Shown: positions 25,892-34,979, counted from the first letter of the stretch. The stretch: 64,000 nt of DNA from DASSUW01 sp963844405 (GCA_963844405.1 CAWJNZ010000003.1:310001-374000), one strand, 5' to 3'. Numbers and translations: made by a program. The notes: generated from the letters alone by a model not told the origin.

Positions 25892-27348
25892 CGCAGCTCC
25901 ACAGCCACCTCGGTGCCGGCGCCCGGGCCGGACCGGACGCTGAGCTCTGCGCCCACGAGCGCGGCGCGCTCGCGCATCCCGCCGAGCCCGAAGCCGGCCG
26001 AGCCGGCGGCGACGTCGAACCCCGTCCCGTCGTCGACCACGCTCAGGCGCAGCGGGTCGGTCGACAGCTCGACGTGGACGCGCGTGGCGTTGCCGTGCCG
26101 CGCGTTGGTGACCGCCTCGCCGAGGATGCGGGCCAGCGCCTCGCGCACCTCGGCTCCCACCGGCTGGGCGGGGCCCTCGGTGGTGAACGTCACCGCCACG
26201 CCGGTGCGCGCCGCGATCACCGCCGCGTGCCGGGCCAGGACGCGGTCGAGCGGCTCGTCGGGAGGCTGCGCCAGGTGCTCGATCGCCCAGCGCGAGTCCT
26301 CCAACGCCCGACCGGCGGCGAGGAAGATCTCCTCGGCGTCGAGCCGCTCGGCCCGGCGCCGGATGAAGGCCAGCTCCTGCGCGACCCCGTCGTGCAGGTC
26401 GCGCGCGATCCGCCGTCGCTCCCGCGCGGTCGCCCGCGCCGCCACCGCCACGGCGACCTCGAGCACGGCCGCCCACAGCAGCACGATGCAGGAGAGCAGC
26501 CGCAGCCCGTCGCCGATGTGGACCCATTCGTGCCCCACGCGCGGCATCAGGCCGTAGAGGAGCATCGAGAAGGCGAAGAAGAGGACGGCAAGCCCGAGCC
26601 GGCGCTCGAACGCGTCCTCGGTGCGGATCCCGCGCCCCGTCAGCCCGACCGAGGCGGCGGCCAGGTTGATTGCCATCGTCATCTGCAGGACGATCGCCGC
26701 CAGCGGCTGGCTGAGCAGCGCGCGCGTGACGTCCGCGCCGGCCAGGGGGTTCTGGCCGCGCCACTCCGTCAGCACGAGCTCGACCGGCAGGCTGGTGACG
26801 GCGAGCCCGGCGAGCACGACCGCGACCATCGCGACGGCCGCCGCCCGCGGCCGCGCCAGGATCCACGCCGGAGCGAAGGCGCCGACCGCGACGAGCAGCG
26901 AGCCGAGCAGCATCCCCGTCAGCGCGACGATGCCGCGCGGGCCCTCTCCCGGCGTGATCGCCAGCATCGCCGCCAGCACTGCGCTCGTGACGGCGATCAC
27001 CGCCAGGCCGGCGGCGACGATCAGCCGGTCCAGCCGCGGCCGGTCGCGCCAGCCGCGCACGACGATCGCCGTGGCGACGAGCCCGATCATCGCCGTCCCG
27101 GTCTCGAGCGCGACGTGCAGCGACGGGGCGAAGTAGACGAAATGCAGCGGTGCGACGAGCGGCACGGCGACGGTCGCGAGCAGCGCGCAGCCCGCGGCAA
27201 CGCCGAACACCACCCAGTGGCGCACGAGCCCGAGCCGCTCGGGGCGCAGCCCCGACAGCCCCGACGACGGGGCAGGACGTACGGCAGCGTTCAACGCCGT
27301 GGGTCGGGTCGCTCGGGCCCGGTGCTGGTCGCCTTGATCACCCCTCAA
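25888..27348 (-). CDS. NarL-type sensor histidine kinase (HisKA_3)
   Basis: Membrane sensor kinase of about 486 aa. The N-terminal half has about eight hydrophobic segments (residues 45-300), an unusual multi-span sensor rather than a periplasmic loop. The HisKA_3 dimerisation domain has RDLHDGVAQELA with phospho-His319, and the HATPase domain has EAVTNARHG (N box), VVDDGTGFD and FGLGGMRERA (G boxes). Start uncertain: TTG at 27348 is the most upstream, GTG at 27225 is also possible and still keeps all membrane segments. It is coupled to the response regulator gene by a 4-bp overlap. The signal is probably a membrane or small lipophilic cue (inference). Confidence 0.9.
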   Translation of the reverse strand: MRGDQGDQHRARATRPTALNAAVRPAPSSGLSGLRPERLGLVRHWVVFGVAAGCALLATVAVPLVAPLHFVYFAPSLHVALETGTAMIGLVATAIVVRGWRDRPRLDRLIVAAGLAVIAVTSAVLAAMLAITPGEGPRGIVALTGMLLGSLLVAVGAFAPAWILARPRAAAVAMVAVVLAGLAVTSLPVELVLTEWRGQNPLAGADVTRALLSQPLAAIVLQMTMAINLAAASVGLTGRGIRTEDAFERRLGLAVLFFAFSMLLYGLMPRVGHEWVHIGDGLRLLSCIVLLWAAVLEVAVAVAARATARERRRIARDLHDGVAQELAFIRRRAERLDAEEIFLAAGRALEDSRWAIEHLAQPPDEPLDRVLARHAAVIAARTGVAVTFTTEGPAQPVGAEVREALARILGEAVTNARHGNATRVHVELSTDPLRLSVVDDGTGFDVAAGSAGFGLGGMRERAALVGAELSVRSGPGAGTEVAVELR

Positions 27349-27504
27349 CTCCCCTCGGCACGGCTTTTGGCCCTCCGAAGCTGCGCTGCGCTTGTGGCGC
27401 GCGCACGGACATTTGGTGTTCTACCGGACAAAGTGCGGAAGTGGCAAGGCTTTCGGGCACAACCACCCGAACGGCGAGGCGCCAACCCTGCGATCGCCGG
27501 CTCC

Positions 27505-28122
27505 TCAGGGACTCTTGGGCAGCAGCGAATGGCCGTCGAGGACGGCCTGCGCGACGTCGACCACGCGCCGGCCCGTGGTGCGCGAGCGGTCGCGCAGCAG
27601 CTCGAATGCCTCGCGATCGCCCACGCTGTGGCGCTCCATGAGGATGCCCTTGGCGCGCTCGATCACGCCGCGGCGCTCGAGCGCGCTCTCCAGCTGATCG
27701 ACCTTCTCGTGCAGCCGGACGGCCTCGCCGTAGCGGCGGACGGCGACCTCGATCGCCCCCTGGATCGACTCCGGGTCCATCGACTCGACGTAGGCCGAGA
27801 TGCCGCGCTCGGCGGCCCGTGCGAGGAAGTCCACGTCGGCGTCGTGCAGCTGGGCGATCACCGGCCCCGACGCGAACTCGACCGCCTCCCCGATCAGCGC
27901 CAGCGCGTGCTCGTCGTCCTTGTGGACGACCACGATGGCCACCTGCGGGTCGTCCTTGGCGATCAGCTCCACGGCGTCCTGGACGGAGACGGCGTACGGC
28001 GTCACCTCGTGTCCGAGCCCGCCGAGCACCGAGTGCAGCCCGCGCAGCGCGTCCTCGTTCTCGTCCGCGATCAGGATGCGCAGGTTCGTCTCGGTGAGGC
28101 TGCCGGCAGGAGAAGACGTCAT
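27505..28122 (-). CDS. ANTAR-domain RNA-binding response regulator
   Basis: Protein of 205 aa with an N-terminal receiver-like domain (IADENEDALRGL at the acidic position) and a C-terminal ANTAR domain (about 135-195) with ERRGVIERAKGILMER and AFELLRDRSR. ANTAR proteins bind paired hairpins in mRNA leaders and prevent termination. The expected phosphoacceptor Asp is not obvious: VAIVVVHKDDEH replaces the usual DI/DL, so the receiver may be phosphorylation-independent. It lies upstream of the histidine kinase in the same direction with 156 bp between, and is divergent from a SigB-type sigma gene. Confidence 0.88.
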   Translation of the reverse strand: MTSSPAGSLTETNLRILIADENEDALRGLHSVLGGLGHEVTPYAVSVQDAVELIAKDDPQVAIVVVHKDDEHALALIGEAVEFASGPVIAQLHDADVDFLARAAERGISAYVESMDPESIQGAIEVAVRRYGEAVRLHEKVDQLESALERRGVIERAKGILMERHSVGDREAFELLRDRSRTTGRRVVDVAQAVLDGHSLLPKSP

Positions 28123-28226
28123 CGCGGCGACCCCGTACTACACTGGATCGGCTGCGACCTAGCAACCCGTCGCGGCAGTGCCGCGCCCGGAACCCCGGCG
28201 CCAATGGAGACGCGAACGGGGAAGGC

Positions 28227-29042
28227 GTGGAGACGAGCGAGCATCGGACGGGCGCAGGATATCCGCGGAGCATTGAGAACCGTGGCAGCCGGACGCGCGA
28301 GGACCGCCGCCTGCTCGAGCGCTACCACCGCCACGGCGACAAGGCCGCGCGCGAGGCGCTCGTCCAGCGTTTCCTGCCGCTGGCGCGCCAGCTGGCGCGC
28401 CGCTACCAGCGCGGCAGCGAGCCGCTCGACGACCTCATCCAGGTCGCGTCGCTCGGTCTCCTGAAGGCGATCGACCGGTTCGAGCCCGACCGTCCGACCG
28501 CCTTCTCGTCGTTCGCCGTCCCGACCATCCTCGGCGAGCTCAAGCGTCACTTCCGAGACCGCGGCTGGTCGGTCCGCGTCCCGCGCGACCTGCAGGAGCT
28601 GGCCGTGCGGGTCGAGCGCGTGGGTGAGGACCTCACGCGCCAGCTCGGGCGCGCGCCGACCCCGGGCGAGATCGCCGAGCACGTCGGCGTCACGACCGAG
28701 CAGGTCCTCGAGGCCCGCGAGGCGGCGGGCGCCTACCGTGCGATCTCGCTCGACCGCCCGCGCGACGAGGACGACGAGAACGACGGCGGCATGGCCGACT
28801 CGATGGGCATCGAGGATCCGGGCTTCGGCCTGGCCGAGGACGCCGCCACCGTCGAGCGCCTGATGGGCGTGCTCGGCGAGCGCGAGCGCGAGGTGCTGCG
28901 CCTGCGCTTCATCGAGGACCTCACGCAGTCGGAGATCGGCGCCCGCGTCGGCGTGTCGCAGATGCACGTCTCGCGCCTGATCCGCCAGGCGGTCGAGCGC
29001 TTGCGGGAAGCGGCTCGGGAGCCGCAGGACGACGCGGCTTGA
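28227..29042 (+). CDS. SigB/SigF/SigG-type group 3 sigma factor
   Basis: Alternative sigma factor of 271 aa. Region 2 has PLDDLIQVASLGLLKAIDRFEPDR and AFSSFAVPTILGELKRHFRD, region 3 the LGRAPTPGEIAE helix, and region 4 LRFIEDLTQSEIGARVGVSQMHVSRLIR. These match SigB/SigF family sigma factors that are controlled by RsbW-like anti-sigma kinases. The start is GTG at 28227 with GGGGAAGG just upstream. It is the first of two closely related group 3 sigma genes here (the other at 36761), with several RsbW and STAS genes nearby. Probable role: general stress response. Which promoter set each paralogue reads is not known. Confidence 0.93.
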   Translation: METSEHRTGAGYPRSIENRGSRTREDRRLLERYHRHGDKAAREALVQRFLPLARQLARRYQRGSEPLDDLIQVASLGLLKAIDRFEPDRPTAFSSFAVPTILGELKRHFRDRGWSVRVPRDLQELAVRVERVGEDLTRQLGRAPTPGEIAEHVGVTTEQVLEAREAAGAYRAISLDRPRDEDDENDGGMADSMGIEDPGFGLAEDAATVERLMGVLGEREREVLRLRFIEDLTQSEIGARVGVSQMHVSRLIRQAVERLREAAREPQDDAA

Positions 29043-29062
29043 GACTGGGTACGATCGCGCCC

Positions 29063-29392
29063 ATGGAGCACTGGGACCTGCGGACGCTCGCAGTCGCGCC
29101 GCGCCAGCCGCGCATCCTGCACTCCGCCCGGGGCGAAGCCAGATCGATCGCCATCAACCTGCCCGCGGGCGAGGCGCTCCAGGAGCACGAGGTCCACGAG
29201 CGCGCCTACCTGGTCGTCGTCGACGGCCAGGTCGAGGTCAGCGACGGTGGAGCCTTTGTCACAGGCGGCGCCGGGTTCGCCGCCGTATTCGACCCACACG
29301 AGCGGCACGAGGTGCGCGCGATCGCAGACGCGCGCCTCCTGCTGGTCTTGGCACCGTGGCCGGGCGACGGCCACCCTGGGGCACGCGACTAA
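29063..29392 (+). CDS. Small cupin-domain protein
   Basis: Single-domain cupin of 109 aa. The metal-binding pattern of the first motif is partly visible (LQEHEVHERAYLVVVDGQVEV) and the second as DPHERHEVRAIAD, so a divalent metal could be held by His/Glu residues. No enzymatic class can be assigned. The start ATG at 29063 is seven nt downstream of TACGAT (29050-29055), suggesting leaderless transcription. It follows the sigma gene closely and precedes the ABC ATPase gene by 12 nt. Confidence 0.8.
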   Translation: MEHWDLRTLAVAPRQPRILHSARGEARSIAINLPAGEALQEHEVHERAYLVVVDGQVEVSDGGAFVTGGAGFAAVFDPHERHEVRAIADARLLLVLAPWPGDGHPGARD

Positions 29393-29404
29393 AGGGGAGA
29401 GGCC

Positions 29405-30583
<1,179 letters not shown>

Positions 30584-30591
30584 TGACGCGC

Positions 30592-30618
30592 GTGGCGGCC
30601 GCATTTCGCGGCCGCCAC
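30592..30618 (+). terminator. Intrinsic-type hairpin after ugpC
   Basis: GTGGCGGCCGC (30592-30602) pairs perfectly with 30608-30618 around an ATTTC loop. It lies nine bases after the ugpC stop and ten before the convergent BON gene stop. No long T run follows, so it may act in both directions. Confidence 0.7.
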
Positions 30619-30628
30619 GGCCAACCCT

Positions 30629-31114
30629 CTACGAGGCGCGGTCGGTCACGGTGCCCCGCGGCTCGGGGGCCGGTGCGGGCGTGCCCGGGCGGTGCAGCAG
30701 GTTCTTGACGCCCTTGACGCCCTCGACCTTCCCGGCCTCGTCGGCGAGGCGGGCGATCCAGGGCTCCTCGGCCGTGCCGCGCAGGTAGACGACGCCGGCG
30801 TCGGCGTTGACCGACACGTCGCCCTTCGGGGCGTCCGCCGCCCGGAAGATCTCGGTCTCGACCTTGCGGGCGAGCGTGACGTCGTCCGGGTCCTCGAGGC
30901 GGGTGCCGGTCGGCGTGGCGTGCGACACGACGCCCTTCGCCTTGTGGGCGGCGTGGCTCGCGGTGGTGGCGGCCTGCCCGGCGCCGCTCTGCACCTTCGA
31001 GACCGCCTGCTCGCGCATCTCGCTGCGGCGGCGACGGCCGCTCTCGGGATCGAGGAAGTGGGAGGCTGCGGCGCCGGCCGCGGCGCCCAGCAGGAATGTG
31101 AGAAGTCGGCTCAT
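30629..31114 (-). CDS. BON-domain protein with YtxH-like N-terminus
   Basis: Protein of 161 aa. The N-terminus (MSRLLTFLLGAAAGAAASHFLDPESGRRRR) is a short Gly/Ala membrane helix followed by a basic stretch, resembling YtxH-type stress proteins. Residues about 80-140 form a BON domain (DVTLARKVETEIFRA, then GVVYLRGTAEEP), which binds membranes or lipids. The tail is Pro-rich. A SigB-like promoter (GTTT, 15 nt, GGGTAG) ends ten nt before the ATG, so the mRNA is probably leaderless and stress-induced. The role is probably envelope protection (inference). Confidence 0.85.
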   Translation of the reverse strand: MSRLLTFLLGAAAGAAASHFLDPESGRRRRSEMREQAVSKVQSGAGQAATTASHAAHKAKGVVSHATPTGTRLEDPDDVTLARKVETEIFRAADAPKGDVSVNADAGVVYLRGTAEEPWIARLADEAGKVEGVKGVKNLLHRPGTPAPAPEPRGTVTDRAS

Positions 31115-31124
31115 GAAGGTTGGG

Positions 31125-31149
31125 CTACCCGAGGCCGGAGCAAGGAAAC
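31125..31149 (-). promoter_or_regulatory. SigB/SigF-like promoter of the BON gene
   Basis: On the minus strand GTTT (31149-31146), 15 nt, GGGTAG (31130-31125), then ten nt to the ATG. This matches the GTTT-N14-17-GGGTA pattern known for SigB/SigF-type factors. Confidence 0.65.
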
Positions 31150-31157
31150 GAAGGACG

Positions 31158-32054
31158 TCAGGCGGGCGGACGACGGCGCGGGGGGCGCGGCGGGGTCCGC
31201 TTGCGGCGGCGCCGGCGGCGCTCCTCGCGGCGCAGCTCCTCGAGCACCTCGTCGCTCCACTCGTGCGTGCGCAGGACGCGGTAGCGGTCGGCGGCCACCC
31301 GCATGTACGCCTCGGTCTCGGTCTCGTCGTCCTCGATCAGCTCGCCCGCGCGCAGCAGCTCGACCACCGGCTCGTACTCCTCGGCGAACCACTGGTGCGC
31401 CACCTGCGGGCGGTCCATGTACGTGCCGCGGTTCTGCATCGCCCGGAAGCCCCAGGCCTCGACGGCCTCCGACAGCCTCCCGTAGTCCCAGGGGTCGGTG
31501 AGGTCGATCTGCCCGCGCATCTCCGTCGGCAGCGGGACTCGCTCGCGGAACAGCCGCTCGTGGTCCTTGAGCGGGAGGTCGCCGACCGTCGTCTCCTCGC
31601 CGAGCTTGACGCGCGTCGTGACCTCGACGACGTAGGCGTCGATGTCCGAGCGGCCGAGCGACTTGGCGACCGACACGCGGTGGTGGCCGTCGCGGATGAA
31701 GTAGAGGTCGCCGACCTTGTAGAGCGAGACCGGCGGCAGCGCCTCGCCGCGGCGCTGGGCGGCCGCGATGCGCTCCCAGCGGCTGCGCAGGCGGGCCGAG
31801 GTCGGCCGCAGCCCGCGGTCGAAGTCCACGCCGCGGTCGACGGTGCCGACGATCGCGTCGAGCGGCACGATCTGCAGCCCGAGGTCGTGCTGCCCGGTGC
31901 GCCCGAGCGCCTCGACGACCTCCTCGAACGGCAGCATGAGCGCGACGTCGTCCGGCTCGCGGCGCAGGCGGCGGCCGATGTCGGCCAGCAGACGCGACCG
32001 GCGCGCGCGCGTGAAGTCGGACTGGGCGTCGGACTCGGGGAAGCCGGTGCTCAC
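31158..32054 (-). CDS. ParB/sulfiredoxin-fold nuclease-like protein
   Basis: Protein of 298 aa with a ParB-N-like core (about residues 75-140): LPPVSLYKVGDLYFIRDGHH followed by RVSVAKSLG, matching the ParB box (GHHR) that binds nucleotide. No helix-turn-helix typical of chromosomal ParB follows; the C-terminal half is acidic, then a highly basic tail (RRRRRRKRTPPRPPRRRPP). It is probably not a segregation protein. Start at GTG 32054 is preferred since an ATG at 32138 would overlap the upstream STAS gene by 71 bp and adds a non-conserved stretch. It is the last gene of the rsbW-like/STAS operon, 13 nt after the STAS stop, so it may be a stress effector. Confidence 0.75.
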   Translation of the reverse strand: MSTGFPESDAQSDFTRARRSRLLADIGRRLRREPDDVALMLPFEEVVEALGRTGQHDLGLQIVPLDAIVGTVDRGVDFDRGLRPTSARLRSRWERIAAAQRRGEALPPVSLYKVGDLYFIRDGHHRVSVAKSLGRSDIDAYVVEVTTRVKLGEETTVGDLPLKDHERLFRERVPLPTEMRGQIDLTDPWDYGRLSEAVEAWGFRAMQNRGTYMDRPQVAHQWFAEEYEPVVELLRAGELIEDDETETEAYMRVAADRYRVLRTHEWSDEVLEELRREERRRRRRKRTPPRPPRRRPPA

Positions 32055-32067
32055 CCGTGGCGGGCCC

Positions 32068-32445
32068 TCACCCGCCGGCGCCGACGGCATCGCCGTCGAG
32101 CGCGTCGTCCAGCGACCGTACGAGCGTGAAGACCCCATCGAGGCCGGTGATCCGGAACGTCTTCACGATCGCCTCATTGTCGCAGACGACCACCAGCGAA
32201 CCGCCGCGCAGCTTGAGCCGGCGGTGGGCCCCGATCAGCACTCCGAGGCTCGACGAGTCGATGAACGTGGTCTCCGACAGGTCGACGATCACGTTCGAGC
32301 GGCCCGCGTCGATCGGCGCGGAGACGCGCTGCTTGAACTCGGGCGCCGTGAAGAGGTCGATCTCACCCTTCACGGCGACGACATGGGCGTCGCCGTCGAG
32401 CTGTCGGTCCGTGATCGCGAAGTCCATCGCCATGGGGCCACTCAT
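32068..32445 (-). CDS. STAS-domain anti-sigma factor antagonist
   Basis: RsbV/SpoIIAA-type protein, about 125 aa. It has EIDLFTAPEFKQRV and the phosphorylatable loop TTFIDSSSLGVLIGAHR, with Ser in the DSS motif that an RsbW kinase would modify. Unphosphorylated STAS proteins bind the kinase and free sigma. Alternative starts MAMDF (32433) and MDFAI (32427) are possible. It is the third gene of an operon, after an RsbW-like gene and a degenerate RsbW paralogue. Confidence 0.92.
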   Translation of the reverse strand: MSGPMAMDFAITDRQLDGDAHVVAVKGEIDLFTAPEFKQRVSAPIDAGRSNVIVDLSETTFIDSSSLGVLIGAHRRLKLRGGSLVVVCDNEAIVKTFRITGLDGVFTLVRSLDDALDGDAVGAGG

Positions 32446-32471
32446 TCATGCCCGGCCGCAGCCGGTTCGAA

Positions 32472-32864
32472 TCATCGCCCGTTCGAGTAGGCGAGACGGA
32501 CGTGAAGGTACTCAGTGTCGCCCTCGGGGCGGACGGACAGCTCGTCCGCGAGCTGCTCGATCACGTTGCCCACGCCGGGCACGGCGGCGTCGACGATCAG
32601 CGCCTGCGCGCCGCCCTGCCGCAGCGGTCCGACGCGCAGCAGCAGCGAGCGATCGCCCGGGTCGAGCGCGACGTTGATCTTGTCGTCGATGCTGTGGGCC
32701 GGAGCGCGGGCGGCGATCAGGTCGGCGACGAGGACGGCGTCGTCGAGCCGGTCGAGCGGAAGGTCGGCGCGGGCGGCGAGCATGCCGACCACGCGGCGCA
32801 GTATCGGGCCGACGAGCGGGCCGGAGGCGATGGAGACCGTCGTCGCCGGCTCGATCGGGGTCAC
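32472..32864 (-). CDS. Degenerate RsbW-like (HATPase-fold) protein
   Basis: Protein of 130 aa starting at GTG 32864, which overlaps the rsbW stop as GTGA. The predicted layout parallels its upstream neighbour: a first strand, a long helix (LVGPILRRVVGMLAARADLP), a helix where the N box should be, then strands. But the N-box Glu and Asn of the kinase (EACTNVVRHA next door) are replaced by ADLIAARAPAH, and the G1 box is not recognisable. It therefore looks like a pseudokinase that retained the fold. It could bind a partner or modulate the intact kinase. Assignment rests on order and length rather than clear motifs. Confidence 0.6.
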   Translation of the reverse strand: MTPIEPATTVSIASGPLVGPILRRVVGMLAARADLPLDRLDDAVLVADLIAARAPAHSIDDKINVALDPGDRSLLLRVGPLRQGGAQALIVDAAVPGVGNVIEQLADELSVRPEGDTEYLHVRLAYSNGR

Positions 32865-33358
32865 ACGATCCCCAGTCGGGGGCGGCACTCGAACGACATC
32901 CGCAGCCGGCTGCCGCGGACGGACGCCTGCTGGAGCTCGACGTTGTCGGCCAGCGCGGCGATCAGCGGCAGGCCGAGGCCCGGGCCTTCGAGGTCGGGGC
33001 TCGCGGCCATGCCGCGCCCGCGGTCGGACACGGTGACCTCGAGGCGCCCGTTGCTCGGCCGCATCACCACGTCGATCGAGCCGCCCTCGCCGTCATAGGC
33101 ATGGCGCACCACGTTGGTGCAGGCCTCGGTGACGGCGAGCCGGATGTCCTCGACGACGTCCGGCGGCAGCCGCAGGGCCTCCGCGAAGGCGCCGAGCACG
33201 TGCCGGATGACGCCGAGGCTGTCCGGCTGGGCCGGGAGCGAGAGGCGGACGTCGCTACCGGTCGGCGCGGGCTGCTCGGAGCCGCGCCGGAAGCGGTGCG
33301 TCGCCAAGCTGTGGCGCGCGCTGCCGCGCAGGCTGTGTGACGTGATATCGCGGCCCAT
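32861..33358 (-). CDS. RsbW-like anti-sigma serine kinase (HATPase)
   Basis: Anti-sigma regulatory kinase of 165 aa: N box EACTNVVRHAY, G1 box VSDRGRGM, G2 GPGLGLPLI. These are the ATP-binding features of RsbW/SpoIIAB. The first 40 residues are basic and Ser/His-rich, an extension not in B. subtilis RsbW. The start ATG at 33358 is chosen as the first ATG after a stop-free stretch and because a SigB-like promoter lies just upstream. First gene of the operon with the degenerate paralogue, a STAS gene and the ParB-fold gene, so a sigma factor of this family probably drives its own regulator. Confidence 0.88.
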   Translation of the reverse strand: MGRDITSHSLRGSARHSLATHRFRRGSEQPAPTGSDVRLSLPAQPDSLGVIRHVLGAFAEALRLPPDVVEDIRLAVTEACTNVVRHAYDGEGGSIDVVMRPSNGRLEVTVSDRGRGMAASPDLEGPGLGLPLIAALADNVELQQASVRGSRLRMSFECRPRLGIV

Positions 33359-33374
33359 GGAAACTTTTTCTGCT

Positions 33375-33401
33375 GTACCCCGGCTCAGGTACGCCGTAAC
33401 C
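33375..33401 (-). promoter_or_regulatory. SigB/SigF-like promoter of the rsbW operon
   Basis: On the minus strand GGTT (33401-33398), 17 nt, GGGTAC (33380-33375), then 16 nt to the ATG at 33358. The spacing is one longer than at the csbD promoter. Confidence 0.5.
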
Positions 33402-33488
33402 GAACCGCGAGGCGTGGTCCCCGTGCGAACCTCGCTCGGCGGGGCGGTCGGGAGCATGACATGCCGGGCGTGCGTATGATCGCCGAGC

Positions 33489-33839
33489 GTGCCCTCGCCG
33501 GCCCCGTACACCATCGCCGAGGGCGCATCGACCGATCGCGTCCACGTCATCGTCCTCAGCGGCGAGCTCGACCTGGCGGCCGCGCCGCTGCTGCGCGCCC
33601 GGCTCGACGAGCCCGGGTCCGTGCAGGCGGTGGTGCTCGACTTCGCGCGCGTGTCGTTCATCGACTCGGCGGTGCTCAAGGAGCTCCTGCGGGCGCGCGC
33701 CGAGCTGGCCGCGCGCGACGTCGGCCTCGTGCTCGCCGGCGTGGCGCCGCCCGTGCGCCGACTGCTCGACCTCACGCGCACCTCGGAGCTGTTCGAGGAC
33801 GCGCCCGACGTTGAGACGGCGCTCAAGCGGCTGAGCTGA
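33489..33839 (+). CDS. STAS-domain anti-sigma factor antagonist
   Basis: RsbV-like protein, 116 aa, with LSGELDLAAAPLLRARL and the loop RVSFIDSAVLKELLRAR, where Ser of DSA is the probable phosphorylation site. It starts with GTG at 33489, eight nt after a perfect TATGAT hexamer (33475-33480), pointing to leaderless expression from a housekeeping promoter, unlike the divergent rsbW operon. It may therefore provide basal antagonist. The end overlaps the convergent DUF1360 gene by 17 bp. Confidence 0.9.
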   Translation: MPSPAPYTIAEGASTDRVHVIVLSGELDLAAAPLLRARLDEPGSVQAVVLDFARVSFIDSAVLKELLRARAELAARDVGLVLAGVAPPVRRLLDLTRTSELFEDAPDVETALKRLS

Positions 33840-34314
33840 GGCGGCGGCCCGACTCGTCGGCCTGGTCCTGGCGCGTGTTGGCGCCCGCGCACAGCCACTG
33901 GAAGCCAGCGTGCAGCATGTCGTTGCCCGCGGACGCGGCCAGCACGGTCGAGACCATCCGGCCGGTGGACGGGGCGTGCAGGCGCAGCGCCACGAGCCCG
34001 AGCGCGGTCCAGGCGCCGGTGCAGCGCGTGCAGGTCAGGAGCTCGCCGACGGCGTAGCGCAGGCGCCGGCCCTTGGGCCGGCGGTACCCGCCGCCCTCGT
34101 CCACGAACGGCTGGCGGATCCAGGACTCGACCTTCTCGTGGACGATCAGCTTGGAGAGCGCGAACGTGGCGGCCGCGAGCACCGGCACCTCCGAGCGCGG
34201 CACCGGCTCACGGCCGCGCGCGGAGACCGCGGCGGCGCCGAGCAGCGCCCCGTAGACCGAGGTCAGGGCCGCGTAGTCGGTGGCCTCGGTCGGGGTCTGG
34301 GCGACGGGCCGCAT
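33823..34314 (-). CDS. DUF1360 family membrane-associated protein
   Basis: Protein of 163 aa with the DUF1360 pattern: FALSKLIVHEKVESWIRQPF, then GELLTCTRCTGAW (conserved Cys pair) and a C-terminal hydrophobic region with AGNDMLHAGFQWLC. Two or three hydrophobic segments suggest membrane association. DUF1360 proteins in Bacillus are sporulation- or stress-linked, of unknown activity. The ATG overlaps the TGA of the preceding Pro-rich ORF (TGATG). A SigB-like promoter precedes that ORF, so this gene is probably in the stress regulon. Confidence 0.85.
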   Translation of the reverse strand: MRPVAQTPTEATDYAALTSVYGALLGAAAVSARGREPVPRSEVPVLAAATFALSKLIVHEKVESWIRQPFVDEGGGYRRPKGRRLRYAVGELLTCTRCTGAWTALGLVALRLHAPSTGRMVSTVLAASAGNDMLHAGFQWLCAGANTRQDQADESGRRLSSAA

Positions 34315-34427
34315 CAGATCGGCCGCGGGTTCGGATCAGGTGGGAGCGGGCCGGGCTCGGGCGTCGGGCTCGGCGGGGCCGGAGGCGGCTCGGGCCGCGG
34401 CTCCGGGCGTGGGGTGGGAGCAGTCAC
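34314..34427 (-). CDS. Pro-rich 37-residue ORF
   Basis: From GTG at 34427 a 37-residue frame consists almost entirely of Pro, Glu, Ala and Arg (VTAPTPRPEPRPEPPPAPP and onwards) and ends in TGA overlapping the DUF1360 ATG. A SigB-like promoter ends nine bases before the GTG. The Pro/Glu composition suggests a disordered chain or a translated leader that couples to DUF1360. No homologue recognised. Real translation is plausible but unproven. Confidence 0.45.
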   Translation of the reverse strand: MTAPTPRPEPRPEPPPAPPSPTPEPGPLPPDPNPRPI

Positions 34428-34436
34428 GTGACCCGA

Positions 34437-34462
34437 CTACCCCTCTGGGACGAGCCTTAAAC
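34437..34462 (-). promoter_or_regulatory. SigB/SigF-like promoter of the Pro-rich ORF/DUF1360 unit
   Basis: On the minus strand GTTT (34462-34459), 16 nt, GGGTAG (34442-34437), then nine nt to the GTG at 34427. Confidence 0.65.
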
Positions 34463-34464
34463 GA

Positions 34465-34491
34465 CCGGGGCGCCCGCGTGGAGCGCCCCGG
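34465..34491. terminator. GC-rich hairpin upstream of the DUF1360 unit
   Basis: CCGGGGCGC (34465-34473) pairs perfectly with GCGCCCCGG (34483-34491) around a nine-base loop. It sits just upstream of the -35 element of the DUF1360 promoter and may end leftward transcripts from the empty region beyond, or be a binding site. Confidence 0.5.
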
Positions 34492-34979
34492 TTGATGAGG
34501 AGGAGGGTTGTTGGCGCGCCGGCCGGAGAGTTGGAGGGCAGTCCCGCGACGCGACATCGTGGTATTTCCCTCTGGACGGCCGCTCCAAACCGTCCGGTGC
34601 GTCCAGACGAATTTGGCGCGTTGCCGCTCTGTGCGATCAGCGGCCCGCGAACGGTCGATTTTCGCTCAGCGGGGCGGGGCGCTCTGGCGTCCGGTGAGGG
34701 CGCGCGAACTGCGCATTGAGAGGGGCACGGGGGGAGGGCGGTTTCGCATCGTGGAAGCCGCTGGCCCGACGGCCTCACTCCGGAAACTGGCGGGTCGGGA
34801 AAGCGTCGCTATACGACCCATAAACAACCCCACCCTCCGCGCCCACCCCTCTTCGAGCCCGATCCGAGCCCGATCGTTGCGCCATGCGGAATCGCGAGGC
34901 CGAGACTGGCCAACCCCGCCTCCCTACAAGCAAGCAGTTCGTCCCGCCACGGCGACCGAGTTCGTCCCGCGGCGCCGCC
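34492..34979. other. Intergenic region of about 490 bp without a supported gene
   Basis: I find no frame with convincing protein character here. Base composition is slightly less GC-rich than neighbours. At 34706-34725 GAACTGCGCATTGAGAGGGG resembles the type B end of the palindromic elements, but no matching second end or long stem is seen, so it may be a decayed copy. An ATG at 34884 opens a long rightward frame that is only the complement of the membrane-protein gene. Confidence 0.5.
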
